DNA of 64,000 nt. Source: Streptomyces humicola (GTDB lineage Bacteria > Actinomycetota > Actinomycetes > Streptomycetales > Streptomycetaceae). Below, in pieces: positions 8,295 to 17,120 of the stretch. The stretch spans positions 124,001-188,000 of the forward strand of contig NZ_JANFNG010000002.1 of the NCBI RefSeq assembly GCF_024436035.1. Direction: 5' to 3'. How positions within the stretch are numbered: the first letter of the stretch is position 1; every line of letters starts with the position of its first letter. The notes under the pieces are model-generated. The model was not told the DNA's origin, did not search any database, and saw nothing but the letters and a program-made list of their open reading frames with translations. The position numbers were made by a program, and so were the translations under genes.

Positions 8295-8705
8295 ATGGGC
8301 TGCAAGATCCGCACTGTCTCCGCCGCGCTCATGCTGTCCGCGGTTGCGCTGTCGGCTGCGGCCGGCGCGGCCCGGGCTGAAGTCGGCGCGCCGCAGATCG
8401 TCGAGGGCGACCAGGGGTTCGGCGTCTACTGCGTCCAGGTCGCCGCGGACTACTTCCTCGACGACTCCAACTACTACGCCACCCCGGACGGCTCGTTCGG
8501 ACCGCAGACGCTGCGGGTGGTGGAGCGGTTCCAGCAGCAGAACAGCCTGGTGCAGGACGGCGGTGTCGGCCCGCTGACCGGAACCCGGATCTGGGGCTCG
8601 GTCCAGAACCACATCAGCCATGTCGAGGCCGGCGGTGGGTCCGTCCGGACGCCGTGGGGCGTGCCGCTGACCGACTGCTGCCAGGTCCTGCCGACCACCA
8701 GCTGA
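8295..8705 (+). CDS. Secreted peptidoglycan-binding domain protein
   Basis: 136 residues from the ATG preceded by AGGATGA. A Sec signal peptide (MGCKIRTVSAALMLSAVALS then AAAGAARA, cleavage after residue ~28) leads into a single PG_binding_1-type fold: VGAPQIVEGDQGFGVYCVQV, PDGSFGPQTLRVVERFQQQN and GGVGPLTGTRIW. The end TPWGVPLTDCCQVLP is shared with the decayed paralog at 9330. There is no catalytic domain, so it likely acts as a cell-wall binding protein. It is followed by a second secreted protein of the same kind, and two membrane HTH proteins lie downstream, one with the same fold. Confidence 0.8.
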   Translation: MGCKIRTVSAALMLSAVALSAAAGAARAEVGAPQIVEGDQGFGVYCVQVAADYFLDDSNYYATPDGSFGPQTLRVVERFQQQNSLVQDGGVGPLTGTRIWGSVQNHISHVEAGGGSVRTPWGVPLTDCCQVLPTTS

Positions 8706-8803
8706 ATCCTGGCGTGGCCGCTTGGCTGAAGCGGCCACGCGCTCCAGGCCCCGTTGCCCATGACCTGTGCAACGGTCACTCCACCAACACGAAAGGGACA
8801 TCG

Positions 8804-9202
8804 ATGTTCATCCAGCACCTGATGAAGCGCCGCCGCCTGGTTCACAGCGCCCTGGCGCTCGGCGTGCTCGGCAGCGCGGTGTTCGGCCTCGCCGGCACCG
8901 CGCAGGCCGTCACCCCGGTCAACTACTGGAGCTCGTCCTGCCCGACCCCGAACCTGCATGAGGGCGAGGGCGACGGCTGCGTCGCCTACCTCCAGGAGCA
9001 GCTCAACCGGTCCCAGGTCACTCCCCAGATCGCCGTCGACGGCGACTTCGGCCCCAACACTGAAGCAGCGGTGATCGCGTTCCAAAAGTATGTCGACAAC
9101 AACTACACCGGGCTGCCCTACTCCCCTCTTTCCGTGGACGGCGTCGCCGGTGTGCAGACCAGGACCGACCTCGACACCTGGGACAACCACCTCGGACAGT
9201 GA
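8804..9202 (+). CDS. Secreted peptidoglycan-binding domain protein
   Basis: 132 residues. Signal peptide MFIQHLMKRRRLVHSALALG followed by VLGSAVFGLAGTAQA (cleavage near residue 35). The mature part has one peptidoglycan-binding repeat: DGCVAYLQEQLNR, AVDGDFGPNTEAAVIAFQKY and SVDGVAGVQTRTDLDTW, with the characteristic DGxFGxxT and VDGxxGxxT loops. A cysteine pair (SSCPTPN...DGC) probably forms a disulfide. GAAAGGGA precedes the ATG. It lies 98 bases after the first such gene and 127 before the broken third copy; the three may form one transcript. Confidence 0.8.
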   Translation: MFIQHLMKRRRLVHSALALGVLGSAVFGLAGTAQAVTPVNYWSSSCPTPNLHEGEGDGCVAYLQEQLNRSQVTPQIAVDGDFGPNTEAAVIAFQKYVDNNYTGLPYSPLSVDGVAGVQTRTDLDTWDNHLGQ

Positions 9203-9329
9203 CGCGGGCTCGGCGGCCCGGTGAGGTGTCCGGAGGTCCTTCATGGCCGCCACGCCGCATTCCCGACACTCGCGGCGGACCAGGCGTGCCCGCTCGCTCC
9301 CCCCTTGGACACGTTTCAAGAAGGAAGTC

Positions 9330-9750
9330 GTGGCACCGATAAAGAAGCGCGGCCTGACGCTGGCTGCCACGCTCGCCCTCACCGCCGGGCCCTCGCGGCC
9401 ACCGCCGGCACCGTCCAGGCCCAGGTCGGCGCCCCTCAGATCGTCGAGGGTGACAGCGGCTTCGGTGTCTACTGCGTTCAGGTTGCAGTGAACTGGCTTT
9501 ACGACGACCAGACCCCGCCGTACCAGACCATCTGCGAGGACGGCTCCGTCGGCCCGCAGACGCTGAAGTACGTCATCTGGTACCAGAAGGCACTGAACCT
9601 ATCGCCGGATGGGCAGGTGGGTCCGGATACCGGCTCTTCCATGTGGTCCGACATCAGCTCCATCGTCTTCGGCGGCGGCAACTACATCACCCCCTGGGGT
9701 GTGCCGCTGCGCAACTGCTACCAGGTCCCGCCCACCCACGACCGACCCAG
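9330..9750 (+). pseudogene. Third secreted peptidoglycan-binding protein, frameshifted
   Basis: The GTG at 9330, preceded by AAGGAAG, starts a signal peptide (VAPIKKRGLTLAATLALTAG), but the frame then changes near 9388-9393: continuing in the next frame gives ALAATAGTVQAQVGAPQIVE, exactly the paralog's cleavage site and mature start. One missing base explains it. The body (DGSVGPQTLKYVIWYQKALN, PDGQVGPDTGSSMW, TPWGVPLRNCYQVPP) matches the protein at 8295. The paralog stop position has no stop codon here, and the frame runs on into a hairpin terminator at 9751. Sequencing error is the alternative for one defect, less likely for both. Confidence 0.75.
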
Positions 9751-9784
9751 GTCCGGTGCCGCGTCCCCAGCCGCGGCACCGGAC
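9751..9784 (+). terminator. Hairpin terminator
   Basis: Perfect 13-bp stem GTCCGGTGCCGCG/CGCGGCACCGGAC with an 8-base loop, just after the end of homology of the third peptidoglycan-binding gene. Confidence 0.75.
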
Positions 9785-10649
9785 GCCGCTTTGCCGGGCT
9801 CCATTCGGCTCAATGCGCCAAACACCGCCGAGTGGCGCCATCAGCCGAAAAAAGTCACAGCCCTGGGACCAGCGAGGACTTCACCTTCGGTCGGATCGAC
9901 CGTCAGCTCGGCCTGCCACAGGGCCCGGTCGGCGGGCTGGTCAAGACGGGGACTGGTCGGGGAAGGTGCGGACACGAGCGCGACTCCTGCGACGGTCTTT
10001 TGGCCTGAAGATCTCAAAGGTCAACAGAGGTCGTGCTCGCCGGCCATCTCACTGCGAGCCAAACGACTGCAGCCGACATACAACACCAGGCCGGAACAGC
10101 GCCGGGGCCGTGGTCCCTGGAGCACGCGTTCGAGCATGGGCATGTCCGGCTTTCCGTCGGGGTGCCCCGCCGTCGGGCTTGTGGACGACGAGCATGCCGG
10201 CTGCGGCCACGTCGGCCACTCGAAGGCGGGCGGCGCCGAGCGGGATCGCCAGAAGTGCTGGGACCTGTGCGACCGACGTGATGTCCCGGCACAGGTGGCA
10301 AATCCTGTGGTGCTCGGGAAGCTGCCCGGTAGGCATCCGGTTCGACGACCGTTTCAACCAACGCCTCGACCGGGTTGCGTGGGTTTGGTCTTTTGGCCGA
10401 GCCGTCGCCGGCGCGTACCGCGTACCCGGGGCAAGCCGCCGGGGGCCTCGGCGTGCCCGGCTACGATGTCACCCTCGAGCGGCGAGACGCTGCACAACCA
10501 GCCCGCTCACGTGATTTCCGAAAGGGCCCTCCCGGTTCCGGGGCTCATGACACGTTCGTTAAGGGCACCCGTGGATGGACAGTTCCGCAGCCGCTACGAT
10601 CAGGGCCGGGGCTGGGGTGCCCCATGGGGGATGTGACAGGGGGCTGGAT
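9785..10649. other. No convincing gene (about 860 bp)
   Basis: Open frames on both strands lack recognisable families and start sites. A minus-strand stretch near 10100-10350 (reading LLAIPLGAARLRVADVAAAG) has some coding character and might be a remnant. The region must hold the promoter for the membrane HTH pair starting at 10650, but I cannot name -35/-10 elements with confidence. Confidence 0.4.
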
Positions 10650-11444
10650 ATGGCGCGCTGGAAGGCGCTGCCCGGGGGGCTTGACCCGGCGGTCGTGGAG
10701 TTCGTGACGCAGCTGCGCCGGCTGAAGGACAGCAGCGCACTGAGTCTGCGGGACCTCGCGGCCGGTACCGGCTATAGCGCCTCGTCGTGGGAGCGTTACC
10801 TGGCAGGCCGGTTGTTGCCGCCGCGCGCGGCGGTGCAAGCGCTGGCGACGATGGTGGGGGCGGACTCGGTACGGCTGCTGGCGCAGTATGAGATGGCGCA
10901 GGAGACATGGCGGCGCCAGCACCCCGCTGACAGGCCGGCGAGCCTGGAGGGCACGGCCGGTTCGGAGGATGCGGCTGGCCGCGACCCGCAAGCATCGGCC
11001 GAGGACCGCTATACGGCCGCCGTGGCGGCTGGCCCAACCCCTGACCGGCGCTCTCGGACACCTGCGCACTTCACGGTGACCGCGCTGGTGTCGGCTGCGC
11101 TGGGTGCGGCGGTCGCAGCACTCATACTGCGTCCGGCAGGCCCCGCCCGCCCGACGGCGGCCGTCGCCCACCCCGTCTCCTACGCCTGCACCTACCTCCG
11201 CCGGGGCGGACAGTGGTATGCCGGTAACAGCACCACCCTTACCGACCAGCTCGAAGTCGACATCTCCGGCCCCGATGTGGCCGAGCTGCAGTGCCTCCTG
11301 CAGCACGCGGGGATCTCTCCCGGTGGCGTCGACGGCAACTTCGGTCCGCTCACCGAGGCGGCGGTCATCCAGGCACAAAAAAGGTACCACCTGGATATCG
11401 ACGGACAGGTGGGACCGAAAACGTGGGCGGCATTGCGCCGATGA
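10650..11444 (+). CDS. Membrane-anchored XRE protein with extracytoplasmic peptidoglycan-binding domain
   Basis: 264 residues. Residues ~15-85 form an XRE-type HTH (LSLRDLAAGTGYSASSWERY then LAGRLLPP), followed by a polar linker, one transmembrane helix (FTVTALVSAALGAAVAALIL, ~residues 145-165), and a C-terminal peptidoglycan-binding repeat (VAELQCLLQHAGISPGGVDG, NFGPLTEAAVIQAQKRY, DIDGQVGPKTWAALRR). The single helix with HTH inside and PG-binding domain outside suggests a one-component wall sensor; this is inference from layout. The ATG at 10650 follows ACAGGGGGCTGG. Its TGA overlaps the next ATG (ATGA). The same PG fold in the secreted proteins just upstream makes a shared role plausible. 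Confidence 0.8.
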   Translation: MARWKALPGGLDPAVVEFVTQLRRLKDSSALSLRDLAAGTGYSASSWERYLAGRLLPPRAAVQALATMVGADSVRLLAQYEMAQETWRRQHPADRPASLEGTAGSEDAAGRDPQASAEDRYTAAVAAGPTPDRRSRTPAHFTVTALVSAALGAAVAALILRPAGPARPTAAVAHPVSYACTYLRRGGQWYAGNSTTLTDQLEVDISGPDVAELQCLLQHAGISPGGVDGNFGPLTEAAVIQAQKRYHLDIDGQVGPKTWAALRR

Positions 11445-12310
11445 CCGAGACACGGCCGGAGTGCGCACGCCTGGCCGCGGAACTGCGGCTGCTGCGTGAC
11501 CGCTCGGGACTGAGCCTGGCTGCGCTGGCCATCGAGTCGGCCTACAGCAAGTCATCCTGGCAGCGCTATCTCGCCGGGCGCGCTTTGCCCCCGTGGCTGG
11601 CCGTGCGGGCGCTGTGTCACCTGGCGAACGAGCCCGAACCGCCTGTTCGGGCCTTGTGGGAACTTGCAGAGGCCACCTGGAGCCGGCGCAGCGCCGTCGC
11701 CGCGCCGGCCGTGGCAGTAGGGGCTACAGCCACCGCAGAGAGCCTGGCCCCTTCCACCGACGCCGGCTTCGAAGGTCCCGCCTGCCCAGCCGCAGTCGTG
11801 ACACCCACCGAGCCCGCCCCTCACCCCCGAAGACGGTGGCGGCCCGCCCTGGCCCTCGCCGCTGTCGTGGCGCTGCTGGGCATCGGTCTCGCCGCGGGGG
11901 CGGGAAACGGAGGCAGGCAAGCACACGCCACGCCCTCGGTCAGCGGCTTCCACGTCGCCTGCACGGGGATGTCCTGCAACGGGCGCGACCCGGGGACGGC
12001 ATTGTGCGGGGTGGAACCACAGACACTGCTTCACGTGCAGACCCCCGCCGGTGCCGGCCTCGAAATCCGCTACAACCCTGTGTGCCGGGCCGCCTGGGCC
12101 CGCGTCTGGAACGCCCCCACGGGAGACGTACTCGCCATCACCGTTCCCGGCCAGCCCCCCCAGCGCGTCACCGTCGCCCACGGACGCAACCTCGATCCCT
12201 TCGTCTACACACCACTGATCGCCGTACTCAGCAGCGAATCGCAACTGAGGGCCTGCCTGACGGCCACGCTCGACAAACCCAGCGCCTGCTACTCCACAGC
12301 GTCGCCTTGA
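11441..12310 (+). CDS. Membrane-anchored XRE-family protein with extracytoplasmic domain
   Basis: 289 residues. N-terminal HTH closely like the upstream protein (LSLAALAIESAYSKSSWQRY then LAGRALPP), a Pro/Ala-rich linker, one transmembrane helix (ALALAAVVALLGIGLAAGAG, ~residues 130-150) and a ~120-residue outer domain with four or more cysteines (VACTGMSCNGRDPG, TALCGVEPQTLLHV, YNPVCRAAWARVW), probably disulfide-bonded; this resembles the DUF2690-type domains attached to XRE proteins in Streptomyces, though I am not certain. Start overlaps the previous stop by four bases, so it is translationally coupled. Likely partner of the preceding gene. Confidence 0.8.
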   Translation: MTETRPECARLAAELRLLRDRSGLSLAALAIESAYSKSSWQRYLAGRALPPWLAVRALCHLANEPEPPVRALWELAEATWSRRSAVAAPAVAVGATATAESLAPSTDAGFEGPACPAAVVTPTEPAPHPRRRWRPALALAAVVALLGIGLAAGAGNGGRQAHATPSVSGFHVACTGMSCNGRDPGTALCGVEPQTLLHVQTPAGAGLEIRYNPVCRAAWARVWNAPTGDVLAITVPGQPPQRVTVAHGRNLDPFVYTPLIAVLSSESQLRACLTATLDKPSACYSTASP

Positions 12311-12517
12311 GAAGCTGTCCTACCTTCTCGGCGCATCTCAGGCCGTCACGCGCAGGATCGCCTGATCCAAGGGTTCCGGTATGGCTCAGAAGCTGTAGCC
12401 GTCCGATGGCTCTTGGCACTTGGCCGCCCCAAGCCCCCACACGACTCGACCGCCAATGGCAAGACGCGACGTGATCGCTGCAGTAGGACAACGCCGGCGA
12501 GGGGGTCTGCGGTACCG

Positions 12518-12757
12518 GTGTACGACGAACTGGCGGAGGTGACCGTGCCCCAGGTCTGGGCAGGAATGAACACCGGCACGACGCATCACCACTGGAGTCT
12601 CCCCGGTCCGGACGACACCGGTGAGCTTGGGAGCTACGCGGCAGCGCAGGCGCGGCTACCTGACGTTTTTGCCGTGTACCGGCGCTGGTATTGGACGGCA
12701 CTGAGTCGGCCGCCGTCCGAGTGCCGGCGCCAGGGGTTGCAGAACCATTCGATGTAG
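12518..12757 (+). other. Possible truncated gene at the IS3 remnant
   Basis: A plus-strand frame from GTG 12518 (VYDELAEVTVPQVWAGMNTG onward) has coding-like codon bias up to about 12660, where it runs into the IS3 remnant. No family recognised; it may be the start of a gene cut by the insertion or chance. Confidence 0.2.
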
Positions 12758-12866
12758 CTGAAGACTTCCCGCCCGGCGTCGCGGCGGGTGCGCAAGACGG
12801 TGCGGTCGAGCAGCTCCGTCTCCGGTGAGGCGAAGAAGCTCTCGGTGACGGCGTGGTCGAAGCATC
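12660..12866 (-). pseudogene. IS3-family transposase (orfB) C-terminal remnant
   Basis: On the minus strand the frame reads CFDHAVTESFFASPETELLD, RTVLRTRRDAGREVFSYIEW and FCNPWRRHSDGGRLSAVQYQ, the last ~65 residues of IS3-type integrase-core transposases, including the catalytic glutamate in AVTESFFA. A stop codon and unrelated sequence replace the rest at 12867. The element end near 12660 adjoins a plus-strand frame starting at GTG 12518 that may have been interrupted by it. Confidence 0.75.
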
Positions 12867-12994
12867 ATCCGGTGCGGCCGGTGAACGGCCGGATACCTGC
12901 CTCCCCGATAACATGGGCCCGGGCTCGGCTGGGGTAGGACACCGGGGATCGGCATCCCACCCCACCGGAGCGTTCACGGCTGCCAGGGGCCTCA

Positions 12995-14524
12995 TCAAAG
13001 GAAGCTGACGCCCTGGGCGAGGGCGAGTTCGCTGGAGTAGTTGATGGTATTGGTGGCCGAGCGCATGTAGGACTTCCAGGCGTCGGAGCCGGACTCCCGG
13101 CCGCCGCCGGTCTCCTTCTCGCCACCGAAGGCGCCGCCGATTTCGGCGCCGGAGGTGCCGATGTTGACGTTGGCGATGCCGCAGTCGGAGCCGGCGGCGG
13201 ACAGGAAGATCTCGGCTTCCTGCTGGTCGCGGGTGAAGATGCTGGACGACAGGCCCTGGGGGACGTCGTTGTGCAGTGCGATCGCCTCGTGGAGTGTGTC
13301 GTAGGTCAGTACGTACAGGATCGGTGCGAAGGTCTCCTCCCGTACGACGTCGCTCTGTTCATCGACACAGACCAGGACCGGCTCGGTGTAGGCCGCCGCA
13401 GGCGCGGCCTCGGCCAGGCGTCGGTTTCCGCCGGCCAGGATTGTGCCGCCCCGGGCCTGGACGCGGGTAAGGGCGTGGTACATGGCATCGAGCGCTGTGG
13501 TGGAGATAAGCGGGCCGACGAGCGTGGCGTCGTCGAACGGATTACCGATGGGGAGCTTGGTGTAAGCGGCGGTCAGCCGCTCGATGAGCGTGCCGGCGAT
13601 GTCGCGGTGGACGATCAGGCGGCGCAGCGTCGTACAGCGCTGGCCGGCGGTGCCGACCGCGGCGAAGACGATGGCCTGGACGGCGAGGTCCAAGTCAGCC
13701 GACGGAGCGACGATCGCGGCGTTGTTACCGCCGAGTTCCAGCAGGCTGCGGCCGAAGCGGGCCGCGACACGGGGGCCGACCTCGCGCCCCATACGGGTGG
13801 AGCCGGTGGCGCTGACGAGAGCGACGCGGGGATCGTCGACAAGCCTCTCACCGGCCGCACGGTCACCGAGCAGGAGGCGGTGCACATCACGGGGCGCGCC
13901 GACCTCGTTCGCGGCCCGGCACAACAGATGATCGCAGGCCAGGGAGACCAGCGGGGTGAGCTCCGAAGGCTTCCAGATCACGGTGTCGCCGCAGACGAGG
14001 GCGACAGCGGTGTTCCACGACCACACCGCCGCGGGAAAGTTGAAGGCAGAGATTACCGCGACCACGCCGAGCGGGTGCCAGGTCTCAGCCAAACGGTGGC
14101 CGGGGCGTTCAGAGGCGATCGTGCGGCCGTACAGCTGTCGAGACAAGCCGACCGCGAAGTCACAGATATCGATCATCTCCCGGACCTCGCCGAGCGCCTC
14201 GGAACGGATCTTGCCTGCTTCGATGGTGACGAGGTCAGCCAGGTCGCTGCTGTGTTCACGCAGCAGCACACCAAGGCGGCGCACGAGTTCACCGCGGCGC
14301 GGCGCGGGCATGGCCCGCCAGGTAAGAAAGGCCGCACGGGCGGCCGCAACGGCCTGTTCGCTGTCAGCATCGGTGGCAGCCGCCACTCCGAACAGGCTCT
14401 CGCCGGTGATGGGTGTGCGGGCCTCGAAATCGTTCCCGCCGGGGACGCAGACTCCGATGTGCTCCAAGGCCGTGCGGGCGCGGGCGCGCAGGTCGTCCGT
14501 GGTGGGCAGTGCAGTACTGGTCAT
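12995..14524 (-). CDS. amaB: L-piperidine-6-carboxylate / alpha-aminoadipic semialdehyde dehydrogenase (ALDH7-type)
   Basis: 509 residues, normal for the family. It oxidises piperidine-6-carboxylate (aminoadipate semialdehyde) to 2-aminoadipate using NAD(P)+ in lysine/pipecolate catabolism. Visible motifs: HPLGVVAVISAFNFPAAVWS with the N-terminal cofactor region (~residues 150-170), ATGSTRMGR, catalytic Glu in LELGGNNAAIVAP (~265), catalytic Cys in GTAGQRCTTLRR (~300), and NVNIGTSGAEIGGAFGGEKE, a stretch typical of ALDH7 (antiquitin/AmaB) enzymes. ATG at 14524 follows AAGGACC. It lies 24 bases after hglS, so both belong to one minus-strand operon. Confidence 0.9.
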   Translation of the reverse strand: MTSTALPTTDDLRARARTALEHIGVCVPGGNDFEARTPITGESLFGVAAATDADSEQAVAAARAAFLTWRAMPAPRRGELVRRLGVLLREHSSDLADLVTIEAGKIRSEALGEVREMIDICDFAVGLSRQLYGRTIASERPGHRLAETWHPLGVVAVISAFNFPAAVWSWNTAVALVCGDTVIWKPSELTPLVSLACDHLLCRAANEVGAPRDVHRLLLGDRAAGERLVDDPRVALVSATGSTRMGREVGPRVAARFGRSLLELGGNNAAIVAPSADLDLAVQAIVFAAVGTAGQRCTTLRRLIVHRDIAGTLIERLTAAYTKLPIGNPFDDATLVGPLISTTALDAMYHALTRVQARGGTILAGGNRRLAEAAPAAAYTEPVLVCVDEQSDVVREETFAPILYVLTYDTLHEAIALHNDVPQGLSSSIFTRDQQEAEIFLSAAGSDCGIANVNIGTSGAEIGGAFGGEKETGGGRESGSDAWKSYMRSATNTINYSSELALAQGVSFL

Positions 14525-14548
14525 GGTGGTCCTTGACGGTGTCAGGGG

Positions 14549-15946
14549 TCAGCCGAGGGCGCCGGTGAGGTCCAACTCGTGGGCGATGTGTGCGATGGAG
14601 CGGCTCTGCTGCAGCTCGTAGAGGGCGAAGGGGTCAAGGACGTCGCGTCCGATGGCGCCGCAGAGCCAGGCGGCGTCGTAGGCGGCGCCTGGCTGGTCGT
14701 TGTCGCGGGTGCCCTCGCCGCTCAGATTGGACTGGAAGATGCCGGCGGCGGAGCGGGGCAGGAAGTCCTCGTAGACGATGGGCTCGGCGCGCACCCAGCC
14801 CCGCTGCACCAGCGCGCTGATGCTGGTGGGCGGCCGGCTGCCGTCGCGCGGCCGGCCGGGACTGAGCTGGTAGGTGAAGTAGGCCAATCCCCCAGCGGCG
14901 AGCTCCTGTTCGCTGCCGGGCATGTGCCGCTCCCACACGGCGCGCGCGATGTCGCCTCGGGCTTCGGCGGGATTTTGTGACGCCTGGTCGTCGATGTGGC
15001 CGAGGAGTGTGTCGTAGAGGGCGCGGCCCTTACGGGTGAGGGCGATGCCGCGGGCTTCGACCTCACCGAAGCGGACCCGCAGGGCACCGCTGACGACGCT
15101 GCCATCCGGGGTACGCATCGCACGGGGCTCGGCCAGGGCCCGGAAGGACGTCTGCCGCAGCAGGACGTCGGGGCCCTTCCAGGCCGGCGGACCCTGGATG
15201 GTGTCGATCATCTCGATACCGCGCTCGGTCATGCACCGGTACAGCTCATCGATGTCGAGGACGCGCGGCGTGAGGTGGTTGATATGCGTGCTGCGCACGC
15301 CGCCGATGTCCGCGGCAACAGCGGAGATCCGCTCCAGGGTCTCGTACCAGGTCTTGTCGACCGGCTCAGCGGACAGTTCGAATGCCTGGACGGCGAGCTG
15401 CAGGAACCGCTCGGCCTCCTGCCGGGGCAGTTCCTGCTCGGTGGCGGCACGGTCGGCCAGCCCGATCAGCTCGGGGGCAAAGAGTTCACGGCCGGCGAGG
15501 AAGGTCTCCAGGCGCGAGCGCAGATCGGCGTCGAAGAAGCGGGGATCGGCCACGGTGAGCATGGAGGTGAACACCCGGAAGGGGTTGCGTGCCAGCTCCC
15601 CCCCATCGACCGGCCGGAAGGCGGTGGAGATGACCGGCACGGCGCTGGTCACGGCCTCCCGCAAGTCGTAGAAGCCGACCGGGTGCATGCCGAAGGCCGC
15701 GAAGATGCGGGCGACTTGCTGCAGTTCATGCGGCGTGCCGACACGGATGGCTCCGTGCCGCTCGGCGGTCACCCGGCTGATGGACCCCAGGCGTTCGGCA
15801 TCGGCTCCCTGCGCGCGCAGAACGTCCTCGTTGACCTCGCGCGAGACGTCCACGAGCGTGGTGTAGGCGGGAACCTCCTGCCCGTACATCTGCGACAGCC
15901 GCACTGCAAATGCCGCCCTCAGCTGCCACTGACTGACCGTTGACAC
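14549..15946 (-). CDS. hglS: 2-oxoadipate dioxygenase/decarboxylase (HglS, DUF1338 family)
   Basis: 465 residues from GTG 15946, preceded by AAAGGCAG. HglS converts 2-oxoadipate to D-2-hydroxyglutarate with Fe(II) and O2 in lysine catabolism. Family marks: AERHGAIRVGTPHELQQVAR with the first metal histidine, GFYDLREA, VISTAFRPVDGGELARNPFR, THINHLTPRVLDIDELYRCM (a conserved active-site segment), and the C-terminal YEDFLPRSAAGIFQSNL. It sits between the amaB gene and an upstream FAD-dependent oxidase pseudogene; together these would take pipecolate or lysine through aminoadipate to central metabolism, the aminotransferase being elsewhere. Confidence 0.88.
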   Translation of the reverse strand: MSTVSQWQLRAAFAVRLSQMYGQEVPAYTTLVDVSREVNEDVLRAQGADAERLGSISRVTAERHGAIRVGTPHELQQVARIFAAFGMHPVGFYDLREAVTSAVPVISTAFRPVDGGELARNPFRVFTSMLTVADPRFFDADLRSRLETFLAGRELFAPELIGLADRAATEQELPRQEAERFLQLAVQAFELSAEPVDKTWYETLERISAVAADIGGVRSTHINHLTPRVLDIDELYRCMTERGIEMIDTIQGPPAWKGPDVLLRQTSFRALAEPRAMRTPDGSVVSGALRVRFGEVEARGIALTRKGRALYDTLLGHIDDQASQNPAEARGDIARAVWERHMPGSEQELAAGGLAYFTYQLSPGRPRDGSRPPTSISALVQRGWVRAEPIVYEDFLPRSAAGIFQSNLSGEGTRDNDQPGAAYDAAWLCGAIGRDVLDPFALYELQQSRSIAHIAHELDLTGALG

Positions 15947-15959
15947 GGCTCTGCCTTTC

Positions 15960-17120
15960 GATCGGGTACACCACGTGAGCTTCGGGGCGGATCTCGGCGC
16001 CCAGACGGAACCGGAGCTCGACGCCGTAGCCCGCCCGGTCGGCGCCGAGCGGGCAGATGTCGGTGAACGACTCGCGCTCCAGGTACAGCTCGCGCATAAC
16101 TTCGCCGACCGCGGACGCCGCAAGGAAGCCATGACCGGAAAACCCGGCTGCATACAAGAAGCTGGGCAGCTCGCCGCAGCCGCCGATCAGCGCGTTGCGG
16201 CCCGGCGTGACCCCGTACAGGCCCGCCCAGCCACTGACGGTCTCCACGCCGGCCAGAGCCGGGGCAAGGTAGCAGACCACAGCGCAGAACAGCTCCAGCC
16301 ACTGCGGAGTCCAAGTGGTCTCCAAGCCGCCCTCCTGACCGCAGCCGGCCAGCCCGAACAGCAACCCGTCCTCGCTGTTACGGAAGCAGGCAGTCCAGGA
16401 GAAGCCGACGGCGAATGAGACACGCAACGCAGGAGGCACGAGCGCAGCGGCCAACGCCGGCTGCCGCCGCAACGGCCGCACCGGCAGATCGATGCCGGCC
16501 ATGCCGCCGATCCGCGCCGAGCGGGCACCCGCCGCACAGATGACAGTGGAGCACGCAATACAGCCGCGGCCGGTGTGCACACCGGCCACCCGGCCCCCGA
16601 CAACACCGATACCGCAGACCGCGGCACGCGTGACGATGACGACACCGACCCACCCCGCGGCCGGCGCACACCCCTTGACGACCCATGCGAGGCGAGCGTG
16701 TCCGTCAGCCGCGCAATACACGGCCGCCACAAGGCCACCAGTACTGACACAAGCACACAGACACTGCGCCTCCACAGAGCTGACCACGCCGCTCGGCACC
16801 TGCAGGCTGTCCCGGAAGCCGACGCCGACCTCCAACCCGCTCACCTGCTGTTCGCTGCTGAGCAGGAAGAAGTAGCCGACAACATCGAGCCCGAAACCGG
16901 CGCCGGGCCGGTCACGGAACTCCCAACAGGCACACACACCACGGCCGCCCAGCTCGATATTGAGCGGACCACAGAACCGAACGCGCACACCGCCGATCGG
17001 CTCGCCCGAACTGCCACAACCCAGGCCACCGCACCCCACGACAAAGCTCCGCACCCCCGCCCCGACGAGGTGAAACACAGCACTCACACCCATCACACCG
17101 CCACCAACGATCAGACAACA
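15960..17120 (-). pseudogene. FAD-dependent oxidoreductase (DAO/sarcosine oxidase-like), degenerate
   Basis: The minus-strand frame shows a DAO-family protein: Rossmann motif IVGGGVMGVSAVFHL (17111 downwards), SGEPIGGVRVRF, GLDVVGYFFLLSSEQQVSGL, TVICAAGARSARIGG, DLPVRPLRRQPAL, GGWAGLYGVTP-like SGWAGLYGVTPGRNALIGG, YAAGFSGHGFLAASAVGEVM and a normal RPEAHVV ending. Defects: no ATG, GTG or TTG lies upstream of the Rossmann motif before a stop, the expected stop after RPEAHVV is missing so the frame runs into hglS, and many usual residues are replaced by G, V or C. The coding strand is unusually G+T-rich. Position beside hglS and amaB suits an L-pipecolate oxidase role (AmaA-like), inferred. Confidence 0.65.

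Noticed and set aside
9221-10636. Long plus-strand frame of about 470 codons
   Set aside because: Only the first part matches a peptidoglycan-binding paralog; the frame then passes through a perfect hairpin terminator into sequence without codon bias or homology. It is read-through of a broken gene.
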